A stretch of 61,307 bases of DNA, taken from contig JAOPYH010000489.1 of the NCBI GenBank assembly GCA_025964715.1, forward strand, positions 1 through 61,307. Direction: 5' to 3'. Shown here one piece after another: positions 29,155-39,900 of the stretch. The first letter of the stretch is position 1. Every line of letters begins with the position of its first letter. Origin of the DNA: Streptosporangiaceae bacterium. GTDB taxonomy: Bacteria; Actinomycetota; Actinomycetes; Streptosporangiales; Streptosporangiaceae. A program made the position numbers and the translations under genes. The notes under the pieces are model-generated. The model was not told the DNA's origin and did no database searches. It saw only the letters and a list, made by a program, of their open reading frames with translations.

Positions 29155-29765
29155 TGCCTACAGACAATGAGCTTGAAAACCGCCACCGCGCCGGCCCTCA
29201 TCGGCCCTCTGACGAAGGCGATGCCGTGACGCCCGATCCGACGCCATGGGACGGTGACACGCACGTCCCTGCGGGGCACGGGACGGCCACCGAGCCATCG
29301 CCGCTCACCCCGCCGACGGTGCCGAAGGGCTCGGGCGGGACGGACACGACCACGGTCGACACGCCGTCGATGGACCTGTTCGCCCGCAACATGGACTCGC
29401 TGATCAAGCCGGTACAGGACGCCGCGAACCTCCTGGCGGACGTTGCGGTGGCGCCCGGTGCCTTCTATCACGCCAACGAGATCCGGCTGAAGGTCTCCGG
29501 CCCGAACGGCGACCGCGGGATCAAGGAGAATTACACGAAGGTTCTCAACGACCTCGCCAACGGCCTGGCCGACATCCGTAACGGTGTCCAGGAGCTGATC
29601 AAGACCTACAGCAGCATCGAGGAAGCCAACGGCATGAAGGCCCAGGACCTCCGGGCCGCGATGGAGGCGTCCGGGGGCGACTTCGGCGCCATGATGACGG
29701 ACAACGGGGGTTCGGTCGGAGGGACCACCGGGACCCCACCCGGCGGCACCACCGGCGGAGGCTGA
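29154..29765 (+). CDS. WXG-like T7SS-associated protein
   Basis: A 203-residue protein translationally coupled to the upstream WXG gene through a one-base overlap. The first 65 residues are Pro/Thr-rich and look disordered; a start near 29226 (VTPDPTPW) is possible. The middle (about 68-175) is helical and resembles a WXG100 hairpin without the motif: LFARNMDSLIKPVQDAANLL, IKENYTKVLNDLANGLADIR and VQELIKTYSSIEEAN. A Gly/Thr-rich tail closes it. No function is assigned; the position suggests a secreted substrate or a cofactor for substrate export. Confidence 0.8.
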   Translation: MPTDNELENRHRAGPHRPSDEGDAVTPDPTPWDGDTHVPAGHGTATEPSPLTPPTVPKGSGGTDTTTVDTPSMDLFARNMDSLIKPVQDAANLLADVAVAPGAFYHANEIRLKVSGPNGDRGIKENYTKVLNDLANGLADIRNGVQELIKTYSSIEEANGMKAQDLRAAMEASGGDFGAMMTDNGGSVGGTTGTPPGGTTGGG

Positions 29766-29845
29766 GCCCCTTCGACACCTCGGCGGCGGCCGGAACCTGA
29801 CCCGGCAGGACCAGGAGTCGTGGCTCGGACAGGAGCACAAGCGGG

Positions 29846-32629
29846 ATGCCAGACTACAACCAGGGCGGTTTCACCCAAGGAAGTGATGGTGGGATCTACG
29901 GCGACCCCGGCAACGGCGGGGGCTCCGTATCCGACTACGACACCTGGGACTGGAAGCAGATCATGGCTGCCGTCGTCGGCGCCGCCGCCGCGCCCGAAAG
30001 CGACGCCGACGCCCACGCCAAATCCGTGGCCGACCCCCAGTCGCTGCAACACGCGGCGGAGATCTTCTTCCTGGTACAGCGGACCCTGGAAATGGTCGCC
30101 CAGAGCCTGACCGACCAGGCCAAGGCGCTCGCCGGGGATGGTAGGCCCTGGAAGGGCGCGGCGGCGGACTCGTTCCTGGACATGATGACCACCTTCTCCA
30201 AACAGGTCCGCTCCAACGCGCAGGTCCTGTCGGGTGGCGCGACGGGGACGAATTCGGTCCCGCAGCAGTTGGCGAACAACGCGGTCAGCCTGGCCACCGG
30301 GCAGGACCTCATCGTGCGCATCGACCAGTACTACGCGGCCCAGGCCCAGCGGATCGGCGTCGGACCGATGTCCAACGGTTTCACCCCGATCAGCCAGAAG
30401 CCCGTGCTGGTCAAGATGATGACCGACCAGATGCGCCAGGTTCTCAAGAGCCTGGCCGGTGAGTATCAGATCTCGATCGACGCCATCCGTTCTCCGTCCG
30501 GTGTGACCTCCCCCCTCGGGAGCAACCCGGGCGCCGGAACCATTGACCCGGGCGCCGGAGCCGGTATCCCGGGCGCCGGAGCCATTGACCCGGGCACCAC
30601 CGGAGTCACTGACCCGGGCGGTGGAGGCATGCCTCCTGGCGTCGGTTCCGGTGGCATGGGTGACCCGGGGATCGGCGGCGGCGCCGGTGGCGGGACCCCC
30701 GTTCCCTATACGGGGAATCTGTCGACGGCCCCGGGCGGTGCTCCGGGGCTCGGCGGCGGTGGCGCCGGGCTACCGGGGCTGGATCCCGCGGCCCTGGACG
30801 CGGCCCTCAACCCGGGCGGCCCGGGCATGAATCCCGGTTCCGTCAGCGTTCAGCCGTTTCCGGGCAGCACCGGTGTCGGGGTGGGGACCGGGGGCGGCGT
30901 CGGGGGGGTACCGGTCCTTCCTGGGGTCGGCGGCCTGGGGAGTCCCGTCCCCTTCAGCGGGAGCACCGGCACCGGAGGGACGGGAAAGCTTCCGACCTCC
31001 TCGGGGGTCGGATCGGCCGACCCGTCCACCTGGGGAAGCCCCACTCCGACCGCGTTCCCGGGCACCGCGAGCGTCGGTGGAGCCGCCGCCGGGCTGACCG
31101 GCCCAGGGATCGGCAAAGGTCTCTCCCTGAGTAGCCCTGTTGCCGGGTTCCCCGGCATGACCTCGACCGAGTCGGCGGTTCCGCCCTTGTCGGTGCCGGG
31201 GCTCTCGGGGGGTGGTTCCACTGGGGTTCCGTCTTCTCTGGCACAGACGGGAACCGGTGCGGGTGGCCCTATGGGGATGCCGATGATGCCGGCTATGGGA
31301 GGCGGGGCTCCGGGGAGCGCGGCGGGGAGCGGGGAGCGGTCGGATGCTTCCGGGCTCCTCGGCCAGAGTGCCGATCCTTGGACTGGTGACACCAGTGTCG
31401 GTAACGGTCAGGTGGGCTCAGGCATGGGCGCTCCTTCGGGTGGTGCCGGTCTGAACCTGCCGCGGATGGCCGTGCCGGGGATGGCAGTGCCGCCCATGGT
31501 GGGTGCGGCTGTCCCGCCCTTGTCGGTGCCCGGGCTCTCGGGTGGTGGTTCCGCTGGATCCGGCCTTGGCTCCCTGGGATCTGCGGCGAATGCCGCCTCT
31601 GGGGGTCCGTCCTCTGTGGGGCAGTCGGGTGCCGGTGCCGGTGCCGGGGTGAGTGCCGGTGCGGGTGGCCCTGTCGGGATGCCGATGATGCCGGGTATGG
31701 CAGGCGGGGCTCCGGGGAGCGCGGCGGGGAACGGGGAGCGGTCGGATGCTTCCGGGCTCCTCGGCCAGAGCGCCGATCCCTGGACCGGAGACGCCGGACT
31801 CGGTGGCGGTGAGGTCGGTTCGGGTCTGGGCGCTTCTGCGGGTGGTGCCGGTCTGGATCTGCCTGGCATGGCGATACCGCCCATCGCGGGTGCGGCGCCG
31901 GTGCCCGGGCGGTCCGGCGAGCGATCGGAGGCCTCGGGCCTGGCCGCGGGAGAACGGGCGGACCGGACCGCGGACGGTCGACCCCTGGAAGAGCCCCGCG
32001 GGACGGCGGCCGGCGCGGAGCCCGACGGCGTCTCGGCGACCGGAGCCACCGTGGAAGACGTCAGGGGCGGGTTCGGAGCACCGCAGGACCTTCCCGACGA
32101 CCGGGTGGCCGTGCTCAGGCACCCGGGCCCGGACACGGCCGAGGACACGTCGGCGTGGGACATCGGCAGCGGGTCCTTCGTGCCCTTGCTGTGGCCGTTG
32201 CGCGGTGATGAAGACGAGCGTGACGAGACGATCCCCGGTTACGCATCGGCCGACGAGGGCACCTGGGGCGACACGGAGTCCCTGCCCACGGCACCCGCCG
32301 AACCCGGACGGACGCTGTCCGCGGGCGGGAACGCCTCGGTGGCCGACTCCTCCGGCGGTTCGCACCTGGCGACCTGGCGGCCCGTCCACCGGTCCGGAGC
32401 GGCCGCCGCGGGAACCGCTCCGTCCGGCGCGGACTCATGGTCGCTCGGGTGCGGCGACGCCCCCTTCGACCCGGATGAGGATGACCAGGCCGCCGAGGCC
32501 CGGGGGACCGACGAACAGGACGACGCCGAAGAACAGGCCGACAAGGGCGACAAGAGCATGGCGGACCTGTTGGTCCAGGACGAGAGCGTGTGGGGAGCCC
32601 CGCCTCGCGGGACGCGGGGAGAGGGCTGA
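29846..32629 (+). CDS. Large WXG/PPE-like protein with Gly/Pro-rich repeats and acidic tail
   Basis: A 927-residue protein. The N-terminal 220 residues are helical and carry a W-x-G in GRPWKGAAADSFLDMMTTF (near residue 107), like an extended WXG/PPE domain. Residues 225-690 are low-complexity Gly/Pro/Ser/Met-rich repeats, including a duplicated 134-residue unit (VGMPMMPxMxGGAPGSAAG, then SDASGLLGQSADPWTGD). The last 230 residues are acidic (DPDEDDQAAEARG). It recalls PPE proteins in layout, with no PPE motif. It is probably a secreted surface or matrix protein. AGGAG lies about 12 nt before the ATG. Confidence 0.85.
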   Translation: MPDYNQGGFTQGSDGGIYGDPGNGGGSVSDYDTWDWKQIMAAVVGAAAAPESDADAHAKSVADPQSLQHAAEIFFLVQRTLEMVAQSLTDQAKALAGDGRPWKGAAADSFLDMMTTFSKQVRSNAQVLSGGATGTNSVPQQLANNAVSLATGQDLIVRIDQYYAAQAQRIGVGPMSNGFTPISQKPVLVKMMTDQMRQVLKSLAGEYQISIDAIRSPSGVTSPLGSNPGAGTIDPGAGAGIPGAGAIDPGTTGVTDPGGGGMPPGVGSGGMGDPGIGGGAGGGTPVPYTGNLSTAPGGAPGLGGGGAGLPGLDPAALDAALNPGGPGMNPGSVSVQPFPGSTGVGVGTGGGVGGVPVLPGVGGLGSPVPFSGSTGTGGTGKLPTSSGVGSADPSTWGSPTPTAFPGTASVGGAAAGLTGPGIGKGLSLSSPVAGFPGMTSTESAVPPLSVPGLSGGGSTGVPSSLAQTGTGAGGPMGMPMMPAMGGGAPGSAAGSGERSDASGLLGQSADPWTGDTSVGNGQVGSGMGAPSGGAGLNLPRMAVPGMAVPPMVGAAVPPLSVPGLSGGGSAGSGLGSLGSAANAASGGPSSVGQSGAGAGAGVSAGAGGPVGMPMMPGMAGGAPGSAAGNGERSDASGLLGQSADPWTGDAGLGGGEVGSGLGASAGGAGLDLPGMAIPPIAGAAPVPGRSGERSEASGLAAGERADRTADGRPLEEPRGTAAGAEPDGVSATGATVEDVRGGFGAPQDLPDDRVAVLRHPGPDTAEDTSAWDIGSGSFVPLLWPLRGDEDERDETIPGYASADEGTWGDTESLPTAPAEPGRTLSAGGNASVADSSGGSHLATWRPVHRSGAAAAGTAPSGADSWSLGCGDAPFDPDEDDQAAEARGTDEQDDAEEQADKGDKSMADLLVQDESVWGAPPRGTRGEG
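31257..31794 (+). repeat. 402-nt period duplication inside the WXG/PPE-like gene
   Basis: The segment 31257-31392 recurs at 31659-31794 with only scattered differences. A second shared block (around 31171-31224 and 31501-31557) shows that the duplication unit is about 400 nt. The period is a multiple of three, so the reading frame is kept. Confidence 0.8.
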
Positions 32630-32966
32630 CCACCCTGGCGCACGCCGGGCGGGCATGGGCGTCCGGGACACGGTTACGGATGGCACCGTGCCGGTCTCGC
32701 GGCGTGACGGTCCTCTCGCCCGAACGGATCTTCGGGCAAATCCCGATGTACAAGCGGCCATTCTTGGGCGGCTTGTTTGCTGTTGTCCCCACCGCCCGGA
32801 TTCAATCGGGTCGTAGCCGACCGCAGCATCCGTCCGTCGCGCCGCGGAGGACGCGGCACCGCGGTCGACGGGCCCGCGAGGAAAGGCGGATGGTGTCCGG
32901 ACGGGGCCTGCTTTGACGATCGATCGTCGGTTGCGGGACCCTGTGCGGCCGACGTAGGGAGGTCAC
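32630..32966. other. 337-nt spacer without recognised gene
   Basis: Short open frames here (for example 32590-32916 and 32777-32983) have no ribosome site, no family similarity and poor third-position GC bias. The region is less GC-rich around 32740-32790 and may contain a promoter for the YbaB-like gene and the toxin. No RNA gene or terminator was recognised. Confidence 0.5.
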
Positions 32967-33407
32967 GTGGCCACGCCTTATGACCAGCAGATCGAAGAGA
33001 TGCTCCGGGAGTATCGCCGGCAGCGGGACCAGGCCGTCGAGACCCGCCGCCGTGTCGGCGAAGTCACGGCGAGCGCGACCGCGCCCAGACAGGCCGTGAA
33101 GGTGACCGTTGGCGCGCAGGGCGAGGTCAACGAGATCGAGTTCCCCACCGGGGCCTACCGCCGGATGGCTCCCAAGGAGCTGGCCGACGCGTTGCTGGAC
33201 ACCATCCGGGAGGCCAGGAACAAGGCGCTCCAACAGGTCGGCGAGGTCGTCTCGGCCGACCTGCCGCAGGGTGTGACGATCACGGACCTGCTCCAGGGGA
33301 GGGTCGATCCGACCGCCGTGCTCCCAGAGGACCCGATGATGCCGGCCGCGGTTCGTGACTATGTCGACCACGGCCGTGTCGACGCGCAGGGCGACGGGCC
33401 CGCGTGA
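32967..33407 (+). CDS. YbaB/EbfC-family protein in the T7SS locus
   Basis: A 146-residue protein with the YbaB fold: an N-terminal helix (YDQQIEEMLREYRRQRDQAVE), a beta-hairpin (ASATAPRQAVKVTVGAQGEVNEIEFPT) and a C-terminal helix (LADALLDTIREARNKALQQV). Classical YbaB binds DNA as a dimer, but actinobacterial homologues next to ESX genes may instead act as substrate-specific chaperones, in the manner of EspG. Export-linked function is therefore an inference from position. GGGAGGT lies 4 nt before the GTG start. A WXG-like gene and the giant toxin follow. Confidence 0.85.
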   Translation: MATPYDQQIEEMLREYRRQRDQAVETRRRVGEVTASATAPRQAVKVTVGAQGEVNEIEFPTGAYRRMAPKELADALLDTIREARNKALQQVGEVVSADLPQGVTITDLLQGRVDPTAVLPEDPMMPAAVRDYVDHGRVDAQGDGPA

Positions 33408-33504
33408 CCGGCGCTGCCGGGCCGGGGGCGGCGCCGCACCCGGCGTGCTCCCGCGGCTTTTCGCGGGTGTTGACAGTGGTCTTGACAGTGGCGAGGAGGT
33501 ACTG

Positions 33505-33888
33505 ATGGGCGACAGGCTTTCGGTCGACACGGACGGACTGGCCCGGGCCATGCCGGCCTTCCAGGAACTGGGTGACCGGATGGCATCGGTCGCGAAGAGC
33601 CTGGAGGCGAAGCTCAGCGCGCTGGGCGAGCCCTGGGGCGAGGACCGTACCGGCGGGGAGTTCTTGACGCAGTACCAGTTTCCCAAGGAAGAGCTGCTGA
33701 CGGGGATCGCGGACACCGGCCAGGTCCTGGGGAGCACCGCCGAGGGCGTGACCACCATGGCGAAGGGGTTCGCCAAGCTCGAAGAGAACAACCTGGACGC
33801 GGTGCGCAACCTGACCGCGGGTGGCCCGCATGCGGGAGACGGTCCTTCGGGCAAGGCACCGGGCGGAACCGGTCATGGCCGGCCGTGA
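33505..33888 (+). CDS. WXG100-like protein preceding the giant toxin
   Basis: A 127-residue helical protein: an N-terminal helix (LARAMPAFQELGDRMASVAK), a turn with Trp (LGEPWGEDRTGGEF, a W-G-E variant), then a second helix (VTTMAKGFAKLEENNLDAVRN) and a Gly-rich tail. It fits the ESX-secreted WXG superfamily. The ATG at 33505 follows GAGGAGGT by 4 nt; the longer frame beginning at 33355 overlaps the YbaB-like gene. Because it is encoded directly before the toxin, it is a good candidate for its dedicated secretion partner or targeting factor. Confidence 0.85.
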   Translation: MGDRLSVDTDGLARAMPAFQELGDRMASVAKSLEAKLSALGEPWGEDRTGGEFLTQYQFPKEELLTGIADTGQVLGSTAEGVTTMAKGFAKLEENNLDAVRNLTAGGPHAGDGPSGKAPGGTGHGRP

Positions 33889-33984
33889 TGGCACGGCGGC
33901 CACCCCGGCCGGGCCGGCTCACCGGCCGTACCGGGCCGCGTCACCGAGGCTCGTGAACCCGCCGGAAGACGGCCCCGGCACGGC

Positions 33985-36900
33985 ATGAGCATCGAGCTGC
34001 CCCCGAGCTTGGCCTGGGTCGCGACGCTCGCGGTGGGCCAGTCGTGGCCCAAGGGCGACGAGGACAAGCTCAGAGAGCTGGGCACCGCCTGGGACGAGGC
34101 CGCACGGGAGATCGTCGGCATCACCGCGGAACTCGGGCCTGCGGCGGCGCAGGTTCTGCAGAACCTGGGTGGGTCGGTCGCCGACGAGTTCACCACCTTC
34201 ACCGAGCAGTTGCGGTCCAACCTCCCCGCCGTCGCCACATCCGCGAACCAGCTGGCGACGCTGGCCAGGAACACCGGCGTACAGATCGAGTACGCGAAGT
34301 ACATGATCCTCGCCCAGCTGGTGTGGCTGGCCGTGGAGATCGCCCAGTGGATCTACTTCGCGCCCGAGATCATCCCGTCGCTCATCGCAGCGGCCCGCCT
34401 GGCGGTCCGGGAGATCCTGCGGCGGCTGCTCATATCGGTGGCCGTGGGCATCGGCGTGATGATGGGCATGGACGCCGCGGTGCAGGCGATCCAGATCCTC
34501 AAGGGCGACCGCACCCACTGGAGCACCGAGAACACGCTGAGCGCACTACAGTCCGGGGCGATCAGCGGGGCGATCGGCGGGGCGATCTTCACCGCCGGAG
34601 CCGCTGTGGCGCCGAAGTTCGCCTCATCCCTGCCCGGCATGCTGGCGCTCGGCGGCCTCACCGGCGAGATCTCGAACCTGGCTTTCGGCGGCATGGAAGG
34701 CGCAGGCGCCTCTATCGCCGCCGGAGCCCTCGGCGCCCTCGGCGGCGGTGGGAGGCGCAGGTCCGGCGGAGGTGACAAGACCGAGGTCGGCCCTGTGCCG
34801 GATCTGCATACGCCCGACGTGCCGGATCTGCATATGCCCGACGTGCCGGATCTGCATATGCCCGACCCCGGGATCGTCAACCGGCTCACCGACGCGACCG
34901 CACCGGTCGAGCCACCGGGTACCGGAGGGGCCCACCTCCCCGGCGCGGCCGGGCACGGTGCGGCCGGGCACGGCGCGGGCGGACGGCCCGGAACCGAATC
35001 CAGCGGAACGGCCGCGGCGGGCGAACCGACCGGCACCACCGGGACGAGCGGGCCGGCCGCCGTGAGCGGGCACGGTCCGCGGACGTCGAACGGTGGGACC
35101 CCGGCACCACCCGGCGCGGGGACGTCGAGCGGTGGGACCGCCGTGCAGCATGGTGCGGGGACATCGAATGGTGGGACCGCTGTCCGGCACGGTCCGGTCG
35201 GCGCCGCCGGGCCATCCCGAGCGGCCTCGCCGGCGCACGAAGCCACCGGACTGCCTGGTTTCGAGACCACGATCACCGGTCCCGGCGCCCAGCACGCACA
35301 CGCTCCCGAAGGTGTGGCCGGACCCGGTGGAACCACCGCATCCGCGGGGCAGGGACCGGCGGCACAGGGCAGCGGCGCGCGGATGGAGCATCCGGCCGCT
35401 GGCACACAGTCGTCCGGCCCCGCCGGGAACACCTCCGCTCCCGCCGGGAACGCCTCCGGCTCCGGTCGTGGCCGGTCATCCGGTGAGGCCACCGCGGCAC
35501 CGGCCGGGACGGGCCGTGAGTTCCCGAGTGTGCCGACGTCTTCTCCTGGCCGGTCGGCTGGGGAGGTTGCTGGGGCGCCGGCCAGATCAGGCCGCGACTT
35601 CCCCAGCGTGCCCACTTCCTCCCCTGGTCGGTCGTCCTCGGCGGACGGCGCGCTCCCCGCGCGCTCGGGCCTGGCCGAGGGCGGACGCCCCGTCACGTCC
35701 GCTGAGCCGGCGTCCCACGAGTCCGCAGCATCGACCGCGCCCCACGGCGCGGGCCTTCCGGCATCGGACCACGTGCCGGTGGACCCGGGTACCGGCCGAC
35801 CGGCCGAGGCGCGGACCGAACCGGTGCCGGTCTCAGGGGACGGCGGCATCGAGCGGTTCGCCCAGTTGGAAAACCTGCGAGCTCCCACCGACCTCCTGAG
35901 CACGGCCCCCGCCGCGCCCGCCACGCCGGTCGTCTCCCCCAGGGCCGCCGTGGAGCAGCGGGCGCAGGGCCTGGACCAGGTCGCACGCGAGGCCGGTATG
36001 TCCACCGCGGACCGGCGGGCCCAGAGGCAGGCGATCAACGAGGCCGCTCGGGCGCACGACTGGAGCGAGGCGACCCGCCGGCTGGAGGAGTTCCGTCATC
36101 TCGTCGGCGCCAGGGTGCTCAACCAGCGGCTCGAGGCCTTCCAGAACCACGTCCAGGGCGGTTTCGACCGGCTCGGCGAGCTGGGCGCCTCCCACGACAC
36201 CTGGCGGGAGAAGGTGGACGCCGTCGAGGCCGCCCGGCGGACCGGCGACCCCGCCCTGCTGGACAGCGCCCTGCGTGAATACACCGCGTACGTCGAGCAG
36301 CACGTACCCGCGGAGGCGCTCACCGGGAAGGACGCCGCGCGGCCGTACGACGCGGGCCTGGAACAGATCCGCAGGGAGCTCGCCGCGACCCGCGATCCGC
36401 GCGAACTCGCCCGTCTGCGGGGCCGGCTCGAGGATCGCTTGGACACGGTGGCGCTGCAGGACCGGCTGGAGCACCTGACCTCCGATGATCTTTCCCCGGA
36501 GGAGACCGCTCTCCGGCAGCGGATCGTCAACGCGTCCGGTCCCGAGGACGCCGCACATGCCCTCAGGCAGTTGGACAACCACCGTGAGGAGCGCGCGCTC
36601 CGGGAGCGGCTGGACCGGCTCGCCGGTGACGGGCCGCCGCCCGATGACCGCTCGGGAGACGGCGAGGAGCGCCTGCGGGAGCGGGCGGGCGAACTGGTCC
36701 AGGCCTCAGGTGATCCTCGAGAGCAAGAGCTGTGGCAGCGCGTGCACGAGGCACCCACCCCTGAGCAGGCCGAGCAGGCCTGGTATGAGCTGCATGACCA
36801 CCGTGAGGAGCGCGCCCTCCAGGAACGGCTGGACCGGCTCGCCGGTGACGGGCCGCCGCCCGATGACCGCTCGGGAGACGGCGAGGATCGCCCGGGAGAC

Positions 36901-39900
36901 GGTGAGGAGCGCCTGCGGGAGCGGATGGGCGAACTGGTCCAGGTCTCGGGTGATCCTCGGGAGTACGAGCTGTGGCAGCGCATCCATGAGGCGCCCACCG
37001 TGGCTGAGGCCGAGCGGGCCCATCGGGACCTGGAGGCGCACGTCCGGCAGCGGGAGGAGGGCCGCGAGCAGCGCGTGCGGGACTACCGACGCGAAATCGA
37101 GGCGCTGCACGAGAAAAGGACCGAGCAGCTTCTGACCGGCAGCTCGGAGGATGCCGCCCTGACCGGCGAGCGGCTGGCCGAGATCCAGCAGCGCCTCGAC
37201 GACTCCCTGACCTACGGCGAGCGGGTCCGGGGCCTCCGGGAGGAGCTGGCACAGGGCGTGGACCGGCCCGGGGACAAGCGCCGGTTGGACCGGATCATCG
37301 GGAAGGGCATCGCCGCGAGGCAACAGGAGTCGAGGTCACGCGACGGCGACGGCGGACCGCGGACCCCGGAGGAGGTCGAGAGGCTGCTCGACGGCCTCCC
37401 CGACACCCGGAACCGGCCGTTGCCCGACTCCGGGTCGTCGCCCGACCCCGGCACCGTGGCGAGCCGGCCCGGAGCCGCCGACGACCTGACGAGCTCCGGT
37501 GACGTACGGACCGGGGACCGTCCGGACGATCCGGCTGTCGACGCCGGCCCGCCCCCCGAGCCCCGTACGGAGCGGGGGAACGCCTCGTCCGGACGGGAGA
37601 AGACCGAGGGGCGGGCCGCGGAGCCGGGCGTGGAGCAACTCCAGCTTCAGGCCGAACGCGAACGGCCGCCATCGGGCGAGGAGTCCCACGGTGACGAGCC
37701 CCTCCTGAGTTCGTGGATCCCGCAGGCCGGCGACCTCGACACCGTGCGGGCCATGGCCCGTGAACAGGACGGCCGGGGCGAGGAGCAGGCGCAGAGCCTC
37801 CTGGACGATGGCGCGCCCGCCATCACCGGTGACCACCAGAGCGCCGACCGCGGGGACGTCAGGCCGGGTGCCGGTGGGCCCCGCGACTCCGGCACGGGAT
37901 CCCTGGCCGTGCCGGGACGGGCCGATGGCCTCCACCGGCAGGACCTCGCGTTCGCGGAGGGCTCCGCGAAGGTCTCCGCGGAGCGGCTGCGAGAGATCGA
38001 CGCGCTGGCCGCCGACACGGCCCGGGCGGCGGTGACGAACGCCCGCGCGGGCCGTCCCCTGCCCACCGTCACGATCACCGGCTATGGCAACGGCACACGG
38101 TCGGGCGAAGTCCACTTCGGCCACGCGCTGCAGAGCGGGCAGCGGCGCGCCGATGCCGTCGCCGCCGCGTTCACCAACAGCCTCGGCGAACACCTGGAGA
38201 GCCTGCAGAGCGGTGCCCTCCATCCCATCGCGCCCGACGCCCTCACCATCACCACCCGGTCGCACGGTCACGAGCTCCCCCCCGAGGCCACCCCGGCGGA
38301 CGACACCGCCGAGGCCCGCCGCCGGGCGACCATCGTGGTCGATGACCACCGTCAGCCCGCCGCCCTGGACGATCTTCCGGCCACCACCGAGGACCAGCGG
38401 CTCCAGCCCCATGGCCAGGTGGCCTCCGAAGCCCGAATCCACAGTCCGGCAGGCGTCGAAGAAACGCTGGACCATGGTGTGTCGCGTGATCGGGACGGGA
38501 GGTCTGGGCCGGTGGATGACTCGCCGCTCGGTCCGGTCGCCCCGGAGCCGCTGAGGCATCCGGTCGGGTCTTTCGCGGGTGATCCGGCGCCATTGTCGCG
38601 GTTTGCGCTCGGTGGTGGCGAGGGCGAGCCGGTGGAGGTGCCGCGGGAGCTGAACTTCGTCTGGCTGGGCGGGGCGTTGCAGGCACCCGCGCGGGCGAAC
38701 CTGCTGGCCTGGGTGGAGCGGGCGGGCGCGGCGGGCTGGCGGGTACGGATCTGGACCAATGAGGGTGCCGCCGCCGCGAACGCCGGGTTCTTCGGCGCGC
38801 ATTTCGCCGGCGGGCAGGCCGAGATGCGTCTGGTCACGCCGAGGCTGTTCGACGACCGGCCCGCCGCGTTGTTCGGCGCCGGTCGGCAAAAGCGGGTGTA
38901 TGACATCGCGATTTCCCGCCGTGCTTTTGCGATGGCGTCGGACATGGTGCGGTATGCGGTCCTGCGCCAGTACGGCGGTGTGTATGCGGATGTCGATCTG
39001 GCTCCGGGCCGGGTCGAGCTTCCGCGTGAGCCGTTGCGGATACCGCGGGGTGAGGACGCGGTGCCTTTCCTTGGGCCGTTGATCCGGGACCAGCGCAGCA
39101 TCGACTCGGCACGCAAATACTTCGAGCTGCGTGACGAGCACTTCACCGGGGATGAGCTGGTGGAGCGGGCGGCGCGTCTGAACTATGCCTACGGCCGGTT
39201 CGGCAACCAGTTCATCGTCGCGCCGCCGGGATCGGCGTTCCTGGAGCGGCTCTACCAGCGGATCCCCGAGCGTGTGCGCGCGGCGATGCGTCAGCCGTAC
39301 TTCGACCCCAAGCGGGACGCGGCGACCTACACCGGGCCCCTCTTGTGGGAGCGTGAGCTGACCCGGGTCCGCATCGATCCGACGATGCGCGAACGGGTGG
39401 CCCGTCTGCTGGGTTCGGGCCGGAAGGACCGCTATCCCCTTAGCCGCCCGCGAGTGGATCCGGCGATGCTGGAGCAGTGGGCGCCTTTGGGCTGGGTGAC
39501 CCCGGAAAGCTCTAACCAGGAGACGGCGACACCGCAGATCACCCAGCGGCCCGAAGGCGTCGGCAACTGGGCCGAGAGCACCGCGCGGGCGCTGGAGGAG
39601 GCCTATTGGTGGGAGCTTTTGGCGCACGCGCCGGTCGAGCGGCGTGAGCATGTGTGGGCCGATCCCGCCTCCACCCGGCCGGTCCGGTCGGCCTTCGACG
39701 TCCGCCGGGTCGAGCGCGGCGGTGACCGGCTGACCGAGCTGACCGTGGCGCTCGACCTGCGCCCCGGCCAGGGAGTCAGCCCCGAACAGCTCGCGGGTGT
39801 CCGGCGGCGCTTGGCCACCGGCGTGCATGATCTCCTCAACGCGCCCGGACACCGGCTGCCGGGCGGTGACCTGCTGCAGGTCAAGGTGATCCCCGCCGAC

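Noticed and set aside
32590..32966. Small genes in the gap before the YbaB-like gene
   Set aside because: No ribosome sites, poor codon bias and no similarity.
34796..34867. Possible CRISPR-like array
   Set aside because: The 24-nt repeats have no spacers, are in frame within a coding region, and there are no cas genes nearby.
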